Source: Siphonodentalium dalli
Lineage: Eukaryota; Mollusca; Scaphopoda; Gadilida; Siphonodentaliidae
Length of the DNA: 64,000 nt
Direction of reading: 5' to 3'
NCBI GenBank assembly: GCA_032622095.1
Contig: CP136066.1
Location: forward strand, 63,766,609-63,830,608
Shown: positions 25,170-37,060 of the stretch, piece after piece
How the letters are laid out: the number at the start of each line of letters is the position of its first letter
Numbering within the stretch: position 1 is the stretch's first letter
Position numbers and translations under genes: made by a program
The notes under the pieces: model-generated
Database searches by the model: none
Seen by the model: the letters and a program-made list of their open reading frames with translations, nothing else
Told to the model about the DNA's origin: nothing

Positions 25170-25615
25170 AGGTACTCAATCCGATTAAGCACCCCTAAAA
25201 TTACTATTTCTGTGACTTCAGGGGTAAAAAAAAAAATTTGATTCGAGTCGAGTAACCCACCCATCAAAGCTCAGAGTTATTAGATATTAATTTTTGAAGT
25301 TTGCAATTATGCGTACTAATAATTGCCCCTAAGTTTGTAATTTTCTCGAGATGTATAATTTTCACAGAAACACTTATTCAAACAGGCGAAGCTGGATAAC
25401 TCTAAAATCAAGCGTATTAATAACGCAAATTTTACTGAGACCATCATTTTGACGGCGTGTTTCTGGGCCAGAAACAATAGAAATAACAAAACTTCAAAAA
25501 ACAATCTGATCACTATGAGCGTTGATAGGTAGGTTACTCGTCTCCAATCAATTATTGTTTATCCCCGAAGCCAAAGAAATCGTAATTTATGAGGGCCTGA
25601 TCGGATTGAGTACCT
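25170..25615. mobile_element. TTAA-target MITE, family E, 446 bp
   Basis: Ends AGGTACTCAATCCGATTAA and ATCGGATTGAGTACCT, flanked by TTAA (25166-25169, 25616-25619). It has the end pattern of a TTAA-target (piggyBac or Kolobok-type) element. A second copy lies at 36382-37060. Confidence 0.75.
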
Positions 25616-25923
25616 TTAAGTGTTCCGATTTAATGCAGCTTGCTGACACGCAATATTGACTCAACTTACATGATTGGGGGAGGAGCCACTCTATGACGTC
25701 ACTCAGTCGATTTAATCCCTCGTGTATTCGTAAAAAATAATGCCGGGCATTCTTAAAAAATAATGCCCACGGGCATTCTTAAAAAAGAATGACTGTTGGC
25801 GTTAAAATAATGTTCATGCGATCAAAACGCTTGAGCGTTCTGCCAGATAAGAGCCCTGTCCGGACAAAGGGATAACACGCCGGTGGGTTTTAACTTTGGA
25901 AAATGTATACGAACCCTGCTAGG

Positions 25924-26546
25924 TAGGGTCCGGCGAATCGGCGATTTTGTTCGAATCGAATCAGACACGCGGATTTCACATCGAATCGAATCTCGAATCG
26001 AATCTTACTCCCCGTGGTAAATCGACAAGAACTGGATTTATGTCGGCGATCCCGCTGCAGCGCGAGTGTCTCCCCATACCATCACCTGTGCGTGTTTGGC
26101 AGCTTGCCGTGTGGACCTGCGTCACAATAAAAAAATGTTGAGAACGGCACATGAAAATATGACGAGATAAATCGTACTCTGTCGTACTTTTTTTTTTGTC
26201 AACGCTGCATTCAAAATAACTTTTAATTTCCGCCATTATAACTTTGGATAAATAAAAAGTAGGGAAGGGCACAAGAGATTGATCGATGAGATGGATATTT
26301 CGCCGCCGCGACGACCCAAGAGCAATAATTTACTGAACGAAACAGGACCGCATCTCGTGCACCGACGGCGTTCGCAACGACATCTGCGTGCGTTTGTTTT
26401 AGAGCTTTTGTAGGACACGCTGTTCAACAAGTTCGTACATAATGAGGTTAATATGGTGATTCGAATCACACGATCGATTTCGAATCGAATCGAATCAGTA
26501 AGACGATTTCGAATCGAATCGAATCTCGAAGAGTCGCCGGACCCTA
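25924..26546. mobile_element. hAT-like element with GAATC subterminal repeats
   Basis: Ends TAGGGTCCGGCGAATCGG and GAGTCGCCGGACCCTA; subterminal arrays of TCGAATCGAATC at both ends. A clean 8-bp duplication is not visible, perhaps because it abuts another element at 26553. Confidence 0.7.
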
Positions 26547-26552
26547 CTGAGC

Positions 26553-26723
26553 TAGGGTCCTGCGAATTCATATCAAATAGTTGGAAGATAAATCGATTCA
26601 TTCACATTTTCATTTGATATGAATTGAAATGAAAGAGACAGCACCATCATTTGATTGAAATCTGGATTAATTTGATGTTTGAAATCTGATATTTGAGTCA
26701 AAACTTATAATCGCAGGACCCTA
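26553..26723. mobile_element. Small hAT-like MITE, 171 bp
   Basis: Ends TAGGGTCCTGCGAATTC and AATCGCAGGACCCTA. No clear target duplication; its left side touches the element before it. Confidence 0.6.
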
Positions 26724-26967
26724 GCAGCAGACCAACCTGAAATTGTGTCTTCATATTTATTTTTATTACATGATCTGACCCTTATTCCATTCATTAAACC
26801 CATTCTATAATAATGATATGCAACAGTCATTGTATAACAGGAAATAGTGCCAGGTGTACACAAATATACTTATAGTATCGTGAAACGTCATCGCACTACT
26901 TATAGAAGCCGCTGTTAGTTTCATATCCCATTTATTGATTTAAGTATGTTTAATGGAGGTTTTGGAT

Positions 26968-27371
26968 CTACCCTGCTGGACAAAACAAGTATCCACTTAA
27001 CTGCTTGTGCAGTTAGCGTTGCCACCGCGGCCGAAATGCAACTACACCGCGGCTCCACCGGCTAACTACAGTTGGGCCGCGGTGTACTTGCCATTTGGCC
27101 ATGGTGTAATTGCTGCGGTGTACGTTCATTAAACTGAAAAAATACGATACAAACCATAAATCTAACCAAGGTGTACATGCCATTCGGCCGCGTTGTAGTT
27201 GCCTTTCGGCCATGGTGTACTTGCCGTTTGGCCACAGTGTACTTGCCGTTCGGTCGCGGTGTACTTGCCGTTCGGCTGCCGGGCTCAACTGCAGTTACAA
27301 ACTCCGACACTGCGGCCGAACGGCAAATACACCGCGATGCCAATGGACACTTGTTTTGTCCAGCAGGGTAG
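26968..27371. mobile_element. Foldback element carrying a CpG-rich 22-bp tandem repeat
   Basis: Inverted ends CTACCCTGCTGGACAAAACA and its complement (27345-27371). Inside, GGTGTACTTGCCGTTYGGCC-type units of about 22 bp recur in both orientations, each itself nearly palindromic (GCCGTTCGGC). Base composition is far more GC-rich than the surroundings. Confidence 0.75.
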
Positions 27372-27483
27372 TAATAAATAGAGTCTACAACTCGTCCCCT
27401 GTTTATAGCCAAAGGCTTAGTCCAGACATAATTTACTGGACTCATTTAGTAAATTTCGCCTAAACTGGGGACTCTATTTATTA
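27372..27483. repeat. Inverted repeat
   Basis: TAATAAATAGAGTC and its complement about 85 bp apart; looks like a short foldback next to the preceding element. Confidence 0.5.
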
Positions 27484-28247
27484 TGTATTTATGATTCTCC
27501 CAAACCCAAAGTCTAATATAGTTCCGCCTCTGTTTAAATGTACAATCATGGACGTAAATGAGATGGACAGGCAACTCTCGAAGAGTAACGCAATATATCG
27601 CGGATTCTTTTGTTTGCCAATTAACGAGCGCCTGACTGCGAGATCGCCTGTTGCTATAACCACGGCGTAAAAAAAATGGCGTCTTTTGATTTCGTTTAGT
27701 GTTGGAACAGTGTCGATAGCACACAATGTTTCCTTTCTGACGCTAGCTTCTTTCATTTACCCGCTTATAATAAATACTTGTATTAACTTTACATTGAATA
27801 CATTTAGTTTATTGTTTATAGTGGCCTAATAAAAGTGGGAAAACACCTACTGGACATTAAAATAAAGCTTTGAAATTGAAGCATCATACTCAGTCATAGA
27901 AGGAGCATTGTTGTCATTTCCGCCGAATTAGTTCTTAACTAAAAGAGCGTAATTATGCAACTATATTAATGACATATGTTGGTGAATGCTCAATTAGCAA
28001 AACTTAATAGGGATTATATAACTAGGCTTGAATGAAGCAGGAAGTTTAATCTGCCCCAAAGCAATGAGAATTGAATATGATCACACTTCAGTTAATGCAA
28101 TGTTAACACATCGCGAAGAGGGCTAACCATCGCTAATTTTAACTGTTTTGTTTTAATCCACAACGAAGCCAATGACAATATTGTTTTATCTTGCGTGTGA
28201 CTTCAGTGCTCATATTGCGATTGTTCAATCAACTATAGCATGACATC

Positions 28248-29402
28248 TAGTGTTGTGAGGTTTTAGAATTTACGTTTCGGTTTCGTTTTTTTTCGGTAAA
28301 AAACCTCGGTTTCGGTTTCGGTTTTAGTAAGCAATCACTTAACATAATAGCAATTAGTCAACACAACTGGACAAAACAGGCACTACCAGTTACAGAGGGT
28401 CATAATAAGTTGGGCAAAAGCTTGCTCTGTTGCTAAATCATGAACTTTAATGAGAATGTGAGATAAAAGTCATATATTGAACCATAAAGTTTAAGCAAAC
28501 ACAAAATAGTAGTGCCCGACTGACCATATTTACAGACGCTGACTCAAACTTTTTTCCGACTATACACAAATATTTCCACTATACCAAAATCAAAACATAA
28601 AAGGGAAACGCAAATACAGCGACGTTTCATGCATACAAGATGAAGTCCCGTGCGACTTATATATTGGTACCGATATCGTTTAAAGACAAATTAAAGCTGT
28701 GGTAATCAATCAGTTACGGTGTAGCAAGTGCGACATGTGCCCAGTTCCTCGACAATGATGAAGTAATTACGCGTATGATGTTCCCGCTCAGTTTGTGGGT
28801 TAGAGATACCGTTACGCGCAAAAATAACTGCCACGATCAACAAGACGCTGATAAGTGCACGTACATGTATACACGGCAATTAGCCGGCTCAAATTCGTAA
28901 TATTTTGTTGAAAGTTCAATTTTATTGACCGATTAGCCGGGAGAATAAAGTTTCAGAAATTGCAGTTCTAACTACCGACTTTATTTCCGCACAGAACGAA
29001 ATGTTTCGTCAAGCACACGCCATCAATTCAAATAAAGTGCACACTTATTCTAAGACAGTTGACAATAAAGGTGACAAAAGTCAACGACCTACTGGACCAT
29101 TTCCCACGTGGTATAACATTTCTTTTCGTTCGCATTCTCATTTTTACAACGACATGCTTCCTCATTTCAGTTTCGTTTGGCAACTCAATGACGCTTACAA
29201 TATTATAACAACACATATCTGAGACGAAATGCACACATCCCGATATATAATTGATCATAGAGGTCGATTATTTGACAACGCTATCAACTAACAAGTCGAT
29301 TCAATTGAAAAATAAACATACACAAAAAAAAACGTTATGTCGGTTGGGGCAGAATCACGAAACCGAAACCGAGTTGTTTTCTCGATTAACCGCACAACAC
29401 TA
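28248..29402. mobile_element. Non-autonomous hAT-type element, 1155 bp
   Basis: Ends TAGTGTTGTGAGGTTTTAG and AACCGCACAACACTA, perfect 8-bp duplication ATGACATC (28240-28247, 29403-29410), subterminal TTTCGGTTTCGG motifs at both ends. No transposase. Confidence 0.87.
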
Positions 29403-29410
29403 ATGACATC

Positions 29411-31183
29411 CACAGTTTCTAGTAGCTATTATTAAGTATCTTCTTTTTAAGCAATGAGATACAAACAACTTTATAAGTATTTATGTAAGTGCAAAATATT
29501 AAACAATAAAGCGCCACCTCATAGAAAGAAAAACGAATGCATATTCACAAATTATAAATAAAGGTTATATTAATCAGATTGGGTATTGTGAATAATTTTT
29601 TGAGTATTAAAACGCCTATAAAATGGAAATATACCCACAGACTTTCACCAGTCTGAAAATGGCAAACGAAGATTTTATCCCATGGGATATGACCTGGACG
29701 ACCTGCTCTCTGAATGTACAGATAGTTATATTTTTATTGAAATTGATCAACAGTTATGCATGTAGTGTCTGATATGGCAGAAGGCACTTTTTTGGCGGAT
29801 ACACTTCCGTCTTGTCGCAGGCATACTGAAATAACAAAGTATGGCATGACTACTAGTATATGTTACTAATAATCAGTTTGTTTCCTAGGTTGATTCTATT
29901 TGGGGGCATGGGGACATGGGGGGGGGGTGAGAGCCCGAGACTGATATAACATTTAATATGATACACCATATACATGTACCAATATACATTTTAAATACAT
30001 TTATTCATTAACTCATGAATGAATTGGAAACAAAAAACTCAGACACAGCCTATTTTATTGGGTCCAAACAGAAAAATACAAAAAGTTGACAAACAAGGAC
30101 ACATGACAATTTAATTGTGTATATATCTTGTATCATGGAAATTCCTAATAATCATTAAGTATGAAGTCACTAAATAAGATTAAATAAAACAGGGTTATCC
30201 TGAAAATACTGTTGATGGCAATGAGTAAGAGTTTAGAGTTTAAAAGTTTAAAATGATATACATGGACATACATGTAGAATATAGAACGTAAAGCATTTTG
30301 ATGCAATAGGAAACTTTCTCAAGTTATATTTGACAATTGAACATGAAATACAGACACAGTACAATTTCCATGGACCGTATCCAAGCACGCCGATATACCG
30401 GTTGTACTTGTCAGATATTAATGAACTTTACTCAACTTTGAGATAAGATATTGGTAAAACATGGTTATTAATCCTTGTAAAATTTGCTAGTAGTCATCCC
30501 AAGACATATGCCAAATCAAAATTAAGTGATCATTTTATTCAAATTTTGGTTATATATGATTACATGCTAAAGTTCCCACCCCCATACTTGCAAATTAACA
30601 TTTCCAAGAAAATCCAACCAATGTTAATTCTACATGAAAAAAGTGTAAAAAAAATTAATAAAATATGATGAAATTAATTGAAGGACACAAATAGCTATAT
30701 TATGATTTTAAAATCACCACCCATTCCATTTTTGTCAGAGCCATTTTAGAAAACTTGAGAAAGTGGTAGCCCTCCCCCATAAAAACGAGAAAGGCTGTCA
30801 GTCTTAAAACAACACACTTACATGTACATTGTGATATATTTACACACTAAGTGTTGTCATCACTAAATCCAGCATTCTGATTGGTCGGCGCCCACGTGGC
30901 TAGTTGCAGTTATTTCTCGGTGAATGCGTAACGCCTCATAAAACCAAGCTAATAACACCATCGATACGTCATTAGGTTTGGAAAGACGAACGCGTAATGC
31001 TTTGGGCGCATTTTGACTCGCGCAGGATTGACTTAATACATCATCGGGTTTCAACATGAAGAGAAATTGTTCCTATTAACTTTTGCCAAGGGTGCTATTG
31101 GGTATTTTGGGCTGATCTTGTCACGATACACTTTTCGATTTAAATATATTTACAAAAGCGGCTTTTTCGCTAAATGTATATAA
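29411..31183. other. Intron 3, no gene seen
   Basis: AT-rich sequence with short homopolymers (G run near 29922). Nothing with domain, splice or repeat support was found. Confidence 0.4.
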
Positions 31184-31348
31184 ATATAAGGATTAACTGT
31201 CATGTGGACTATTTTTATGGAGATGTAACGGTGAGGTAAGTGGACATAACTTGTATGTAAAACCCTTCGGGTTTTACACAAGTTATGTCCACTTACCTCA
31301 CCGTTACATCTCCATAAAAACAGTCCACATGACAGTTAATCCTTATAT
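31184..31348. repeat. Long near-perfect hairpin, about 80-bp arms
   Basis: ATATAAGGATTAACTGTCAT ... pairs with ATGACAGTTAATCCTTATAT across an AAACCCTTCGGGTTT centre, with one mismatch and one 2-nt gap. It looks like a young foldback or hairpin-RNA source. Confidence 0.9.
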
Positions 31349-32700
31349 AACAAACAATTCCTGAAATAAAACTTTGCAAAGTATGCTGAAAGTCACTCAG
31401 GGATATATGAGAAAACAATCTAATGCAATGGTTTCATGCCACATCTGGTTATTTTGGAGGAGTTGTTGAAATTCGAACGCGAGTGTGCTAGATTGGGAAA
31501 TGTCCATTTTTAACAATTGATGCTCATTTCTTGTAAAGTTATGAACCGAAAAATAAAAAAAACAACTTCAATGCAACTGAAAGTCATCGCCTATTGTATC
31601 AGCAATATAAATATTGCAAGCTTTCTATTTTAGTTGCGGCCATTTTCATGTGGCTGCAAAAGTCGTAAGTCTGTTACACATAAATGGTATCAGACGTCCA
31701 CCCCCAATAGCTCGAATTTCGGAAATTGAAAAACATTTCCACGAAATTTCACCTTTAATGGACATGGTTGAAATACAACAAAAGCGTGTATAATAAATTG
31801 CTATTGGATGTGATCTTTAAGATATCCTTTCAATTTATATTGGATCCATGAACTCACGATTTTTCCCGCGGTATTTTTCTTGTGTTTTCTGTGTTGTTCA
31901 GTGTTCGTTACGGGAGAATCTAATGCTTTTAATTCGTCTACGAGCATCTTACGACGAACGTTATGATATTAGCGGTCGCTTAGTATGATTATTATGCAAA
32001 GTTTTATTTTAGAACATATAAGTATGTACAATACTCACGTTTTTTAGATGTAGATATCCTTTTAAAAGCAAAACACAAGGCAATCCCACATATGACGAAA
32101 ACAAGAGTGAAATGAGATCTCGCGAAGTCACGCGATCCGCGATATTTCATATACCGACGCTTGGCCGAGCACTGCGGCTTCTAATTGCCCCATATATACA
32201 TCGCTGGTACAATGTAAGCGAATGGCAGTGACATCTGTTTGATGCTTAAATCGCACAAATTCCAAATATTATAGTTTTGTATGAATCTGATTTCACCTTT
32301 GTAATTGGTGTGGCGTGTTCAACTTTCTTCATGTTAGAAATGTAAACAACAAGACAATAGAAATATTATTTATTAATGTTTACAATGCATGCATGTATAT
32401 AAGATTAGGAAGGACTTCGTTGGTCACTGCATGATTCACAAATATTAATGATAAAAAATTAACCCCCCCCCCCTTTTTTTAAAAAAAGGGTATAATATGA
32501 AGATACATGTAATCTAGGTACAGTGTATTTATCTTTATGGCCAAAAAAACAGTTAAATTTCCTTCCAATACGGCTCCTAAAATTATACTTTTAAGCTGAG
32601 TATTGAATTGACTAATTGATTAGTTGAATGTGGAGTGATAAATAAAAATTTATCATGTTATCATGTCTGATGAAAAGAGAGATTGAAACGTACATCTGCA

Positions 32701-33046
32701 CAAGCCTTGAAATAGTGTGTCTGTCATTTGCAGAGTGAGGACCCAGAGGGTAAATTTAGTGATGCTATCCTGCACTAGGCTTCTAGTGTCACCAAATTCA
32801 CCCTCTGGGCAGTTGGGAACCTCATTCTGCTGAGACCTCAACCACCTAAATTAGGGGAAAAGTAACTAAAACTACATGTATGTTAATTTGAGACTATAGA
32901 TACTGTCCAGAAGATGAGGTCTAAGCAGAATGACATCCCCAGTGGATGATTTTTTTTATGCTTGCCTGCTGTGCAGGGTAACGTCACTAAATTCACCATG
33001 TGGGGACCTCATTCTGTCAATGACAGACATACTATTTCAAGGCTTG
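32701..33046. mobile_element. Family C foldback MITE
   Basis: Ends CAAGCCTTGAAATAG and ACTATTTCAAGGCTTG; inside are paired arms GCAGAATGAGGTCCCCAGAG and TTCACCCTCTGGGGACCTCA. About seven related copies occur in the window. Confidence 0.75.
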
Positions 33047-33445
33047 CAAGTTGCATCTGAATCAAGAAACATTTAAGGTCTTTCCAGGCGGCATTGCAAA
33101 TGACCGTTATCTGAAAATTCTATGCCGGACCCTTTATCATTGATGAAAGCATCAAGCACAATAATAAGAATGAGGCATAACCTGCAGCCCATGAAACTGA
33201 CATTCTTCTTCTGCGGCATTGCTTTAGAATTGCATGAAAATATATATTGGCTTCTACAGCTTTTTCTATAGCGTTGTCTTTTGCCGTGGCTAAATTCGAG
33301 GGCTAAGCCTGTCAAGGCTGTTCGAGTACTCCTAGGTGCCTAATAATAGTGTCAGCACGATTATTAATTTTGGAGAAAATTCTCCAATCACTATTAATAG
33401 GCCATCACGATTATTAGGCACATGAGAGTAGTAGCGACATTGTGG

Positions 33446-33662
33446 TACAGTAACGCCCTAAGTAATCGACCTCTTAACCACAGCAGAATTATGGGTAACT
33501 TTTCAGGATTTAGTCGGAAATATGGCATGTTGCCATTCATCGGAAAGCTCTCAGGGAGAGCTTTCCGATGAATGGCAACAAGCCATATTTCCGACTATAT
33601 CCTGAAAAGTTACCCATAATTCTGCTGTGGTTAAGAGGTCGATTACTTAGGGCATTACTGTA
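33446..33662. mobile_element. Family A palindromic MITE, full length
   Basis: TACAGTAACGCCCTAAGTAA to CTTAGGGCATTACTGTA, about 105-bp arms that include TCGGAAAGCTCTC and complement. Nearly perfect palindrome. Confidence 0.92.
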
Positions 33663-33935
33663 GCTTCAAATTAACTGTTCATTGAAACGATCGATTATTA
33701 TCCCACATGGTGGCACATTTAAACAATAGTAACTTGAGGACCAAAGTATGGCGTAATTTAGCGACAATCAAATGAATCGACTCCAACATATACAATTCGC
33801 AGAAAACGCGTCACACGATCACGACGCTCATACAATAAAACATTCACATGCTCGCGACGCCGTCTGCACAGCCTATTATCAGATACGGTATGCAGCTAAG
33901 ATATTCCACAGGAGCAGAAGTCAATGAGCATGATG

Positions 33936-34030
33936 TTAACCCTTTCTTTACTAAATGGATTCTCCCATTCAGTTATAAAAGTATACATCGGAATGGTCTA
34001 TTATTCATCTGGAGGGGTTTTCAGGAAATA
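33936..34030. repeat. Second copy of the TTAACCCTT repeat at 20.24 kb
   Basis: TTAACCCTTTCTTTACTAAA and ATTCTCCCATTCAGTTATAA match the other copy closely. Confidence 0.6.
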
Positions 34031-34372
34031 TAAGCAGACAACTGATAATTCAAGTACAGAAGGAGTCCTACAGTGTATGTACATGTATTGTGTAATTAAC
34101 ACAATATATGTGTCGCCACAAATAATGCAGATGCATCACGTCTGGTTCATCATCACCATGTGTAAAAATCGCAACATTGTGACTATGATGAGGATAAATT
34201 GGATATTCGAAAATAATCGAAATCACCATTCTGGACTCTTGAACTCTAGGCATACTTTATAGAGACAGACGTGGTTTACCGACTCGACTGGTGGTAAACA
34301 CATGGGTGATGCAAAATGACCTACAAACAATAGAGTTATCCTACCTACTCTCTATTTTTCAATCCACATGGT

Positions 34373-34754
34373 CAAGTCTGAGTTTAGTGTGCCTGTCATT
34401 TGCAGAATGAGGTCCCCTGGCCTCATCTTTTCTGGAAAGTTTCTTTATTATCAAATTTCTATAGAAACTTCTTCCCATAGATTCTATTTCTTTTTTAGTT
34501 TAGTTTCTCCATATCCCCAAATTGGCAGACAACACATTGCATAATCGAGGTTCCCATTGGGTGTATATCACAATATTCACCATTTGGGAACTTCAATCTG
34601 AATCTATATCTCCCATAGCAGATGAGGCAATCTAGAATGATGTCCCCAGATGGTGAATTTGGTGATGCTGGCCCACTATGCGGGATAGCCGTCACTAAAT
34701 TCACCCTCTGGGGACCTCATTCTGCAAATGACAGGCACACTAAACTCAGGCTTG
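34373..34754. mobile_element. Family C foldback MITE, long form
   Basis: Ends CAAGTCTGAGTTTAGTGTG and CACACTAAACTCAGGCTTG with internal arms as in the other copies. Confidence 0.7.
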
Positions 34755-35320
34755 TTGGTTAATAGCAGCGCTAACCCTGCCACTGTGGATATGAAATATA
34801 TACCAATGAACAAGGAAAGCATGTTAGGCAGCAGTACTAGTAACCAATAGCGGTGATAGCCTTTCTGACATGACATCATAGAAATAAATTTGAGGTAGAA
34901 ATGTTTAGGCCAGTGCTCAAAATTGGAATTCTGTTTTTATCCTGGCTTTAGATTTCCAAAGTAGCCACATTTTATTTGAAGACCTGTTATAAATGGCTAT
35001 AAATTCATTAAATGAATATATACAGGTACCGGTAGTTGAGGTTTTGTTTTTGTGCCAAATAAATGTTATTTGGGCCAACATAAACTTTTTTTTATACATT
35101 TTATATGGGCTAACATAAACATTTTTGGGCTTACAGTATGCCATTGTACTGCCTTGAGTAGCCAAAATATATATTTATTGGCTATAATATACATGTATGG
35201 CAATGGATTTATTGAATGGATATAATATGTTGCTAAATTTTTGTTTTTTGTTTTGGGCTAAAATAATTTTTTTTGGGCTAACATGAACACTGCCTGACAC
35301 TGCTTTCCTTTTCGTTGCAG
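34755..35320. other. Sequence before terminal exon A; no gene seen
   Basis: AT-rich, with several copies of a TTTGGGCTAACATAAAC phrase between 35040 and 35290, then the pyrimidine tract and AG acceptor at 35320. Confidence 0.5.
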
Positions 35321-36124
35321 ATTGCAATTGATCGCCCCTTTTCATGTGGACTTTGTGGATTACGTTTTCGACAGAAACACGGTCTTTCTCGGCATGAAAA
35401 GAAACATTTACAAAGTAGGGACCACATTTGTGTTTACTGTAGCCGGGCTTTCTACAGAAAAGACAAACTCGTTGATCACATGGCTATCCATGCCTCATCA
35501 AAACGTCTGTGTTGTGATGACTGTGGCCAAACTTTCAAAACTCTTCAGTTGTTGCTTTATCATCAAAGTTACGCACATGGCGTTGTTCAACAGGAGAATG
35601 TATTACGATTCATGGAAATGAACACGTCAGCAAATGCTAGTATGAATACATGTCCGCCAGCTAGTTCGGTGACAAAACCACCCTCAGGACCTACTCCAAC
35701 CAAGATGACTTCGACTAGTCTTTTAACGTCTGCCATTCAAAAGGGAAAGAATTGGAGATTTGGAGTGGTACCAGATGAGAGTCCGGGACAAGACGATAGT
35801 TTTGGTGCTTGGTTGGCAAAGCCAGTCTCGCAATCTACCCCAACCAAGATGGCGTTTAAGAGTGTTTTAACATCTGCTAATCCCAATGAAAAGGATAAGA
35901 GTTTTGTGGTTGCAAAAGACGAGAGTTTGAGGGTCGGACAAGACAAGAGTTTGAGGGTAGGACAAGACGAGAGTTTAGGTGTCGGACAATTTAACGACGA
36001 GAGTTTGGGTGTTAAACAAGAAGAGAGTTTGGGGGTCGGACAAGACGAAAGTTTGGAGGTTGGACCAGATGATCATGAGGGTGTTGGACAGAACTTTATG
36101 TTTGCCGCTGTGGAGATGAGTTGA
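35321..36124 (+). CDS. BTB-zinc-finger gene, terminal exon A (three C2H2 fingers)
   Basis: Starts in phase 0 after acceptor TTCCTTTTCGTTGCAG and runs 267 codons to TGA. Three C2H2 fingers come first: CGLC...HEKKH, CVYC...HMAIH and CDDC...HQSYAH (the last with a four-residue His spacing), within about 80 residues. A Ser/Thr/Pro-rich tail follows, in which a phrase TPTKMxxxSxLTSA occurs twice (about 60 residues apart), then six to eight degenerate copies of DESLGVGQ. Spliced to exons 1-3 it gives a 686-residue BTB-zinc-finger protein, probably a DNA-binding transcription factor. ATTAAA at 36377-36382 and AATAAA at 37019-37024 are candidate poly(A) signals. The two other terminal exons downstream make it an alternative end. 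Confidence 0.85.
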   Translation: MAIDRPFSCGLCGLRFRQKHGLSRHEKKHLQSRDHICVYCSRAFYRKDKLVDHMAIHASSKRLCCDDCGQTFKTLQLLLYHQSYAHGVVQQENVLRFMEMNTSANASMNTCPPASSVTKPPSGPTPTKMTSTSLLTSAIQKGKNWRFGVVPDESPGQDDSFGAWLAKPVSQSTPTKMAFKSVLTSANPNEKDKSFVVAKDESLRVGQDKSLRVGQDESLGVGQFNDESLGVKQEESLGVGQDESLEVGPDDHEGVGQNFMFAAVEMS

Positions 36125-36249
36125 CCAATTTAGAGGGTGTTTACAACTCTACAGAACTTTATGTTTGCCAATATGGAGATGAGTTGACCGATTCAGAGGG
36201 TGTTGGACAGAACTTTGTTTGCCGCTGTGGAGATGAGTTGACCGATTCG
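36079..36249 (+). repeat. Tandem triplication over the stop codon of terminal exon A
   Basis: Three imperfect units start at 36079, 36134 and 36198 with GGGTGTT and end in GAGATGAGTTGACC. The first holds the last codons and the TGA; the other two are untranslated copies in the 3' UTR. Confidence 0.8.
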
Positions 36250-36381
36250 ATTTGATGGGATATCACATTGGGATATCGTCAGCCGGGCTTCTAAATATTG
36301 TATATGGCATTTTAATGTGAAAGTACTTTGATGTATATTTAGAATCTACATGTTCAATAACATAAGTTCATCAGATATTAA

Positions 36382-37060
36382 AGGCACTCAATCTGATTCG
36401 ATGGTCCCCATCAAGCCTTGAAATAGGCTGTCTGTCATTTGCAGAATGAGGTTCCCAGAGGGTGAATTTAGTGATGCTACCCCGCATAGTGGGCTAGCAT
36501 CACCAAATTCACCCTCTGGGAACCTCATTCTGCTGAGGTGAAATTTGGTGATGCTAGCCCGCTATGCGGGGTAGCATCACTAAATTCACCCTCTGGGGAC
36601 CTCATTCTGCAAATGACAGACACCCTATTTCAAGGCTTGGGTCCCCATATCATCAGATTCCAACAACAATTTTTTTTTTGAAATGCCTCTTCAATTATCA
36701 GAATCGATTAATTGCCCAAAAATAATGCTAACCACAGTCCACTATAGTATAAAATTGCCATAAACCTGTTATTTATCAACATTTTGTACAATGAGAATTT
36801 GCCGGTTTGTCAAAAATCTGACACAAGAAAGCCACATTATTTTAGAGTTATCCATCTTCATCCGCTATTTGGTCTTCTCATTGACTTTTACTGGACCACT
36901 AAATATTCCAGGTGGTGAAAAATAATAGATTTAAAAAATCAATATCTGATCACTCTGAGCCTTGATGGATGGGTTCCTCGACTCGAATCAAATCAAATAT
37001 ATTTTACCCCCTTAGCCAAATAAATAGTAATTGAGGGGTGCTTAATCAGATTGAGTACCT
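36382..37060. mobile_element. TTAA-target MITE, family E, split by family C
   Basis: AGGCACTCAATCTGATTCGA at the left after TTAA and ATCAGATTGAGTACCT at the right (target copy TTAG, mutated). Interrupted at 36412-36639 by a family C element. Confidence 0.75.
36412..36639. mobile_element. Family C MITE with 9-bp target duplication
   Basis: CAAGCCTTGAAATAG to CTATTTCAAGGCTTG, flanked by GGTCCCCAT on both sides (36403-36411, 36640-36648). Nine-bp duplication with long inverted repeats suggests a Mutator-like origin. Confidence 0.8.

Noticed and set aside
26236-26601. 121-codon minus-strand frame rich in Arg and Ser
   Set aside because: Its C-rich or R-rich appearance comes from the GAATC repeats of a hAT-like element; no family match by eye.
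27013-27463. Several 60-127-codon frames in all phases
   Set aside because: They are generated by the CpG-rich 22-bp tandem repeat, which is open in many frames.
35322-35621. 99-codon frame overlapping terminal exon A
   Set aside because: Out of phase with the three clear zinc fingers; a shadow frame.
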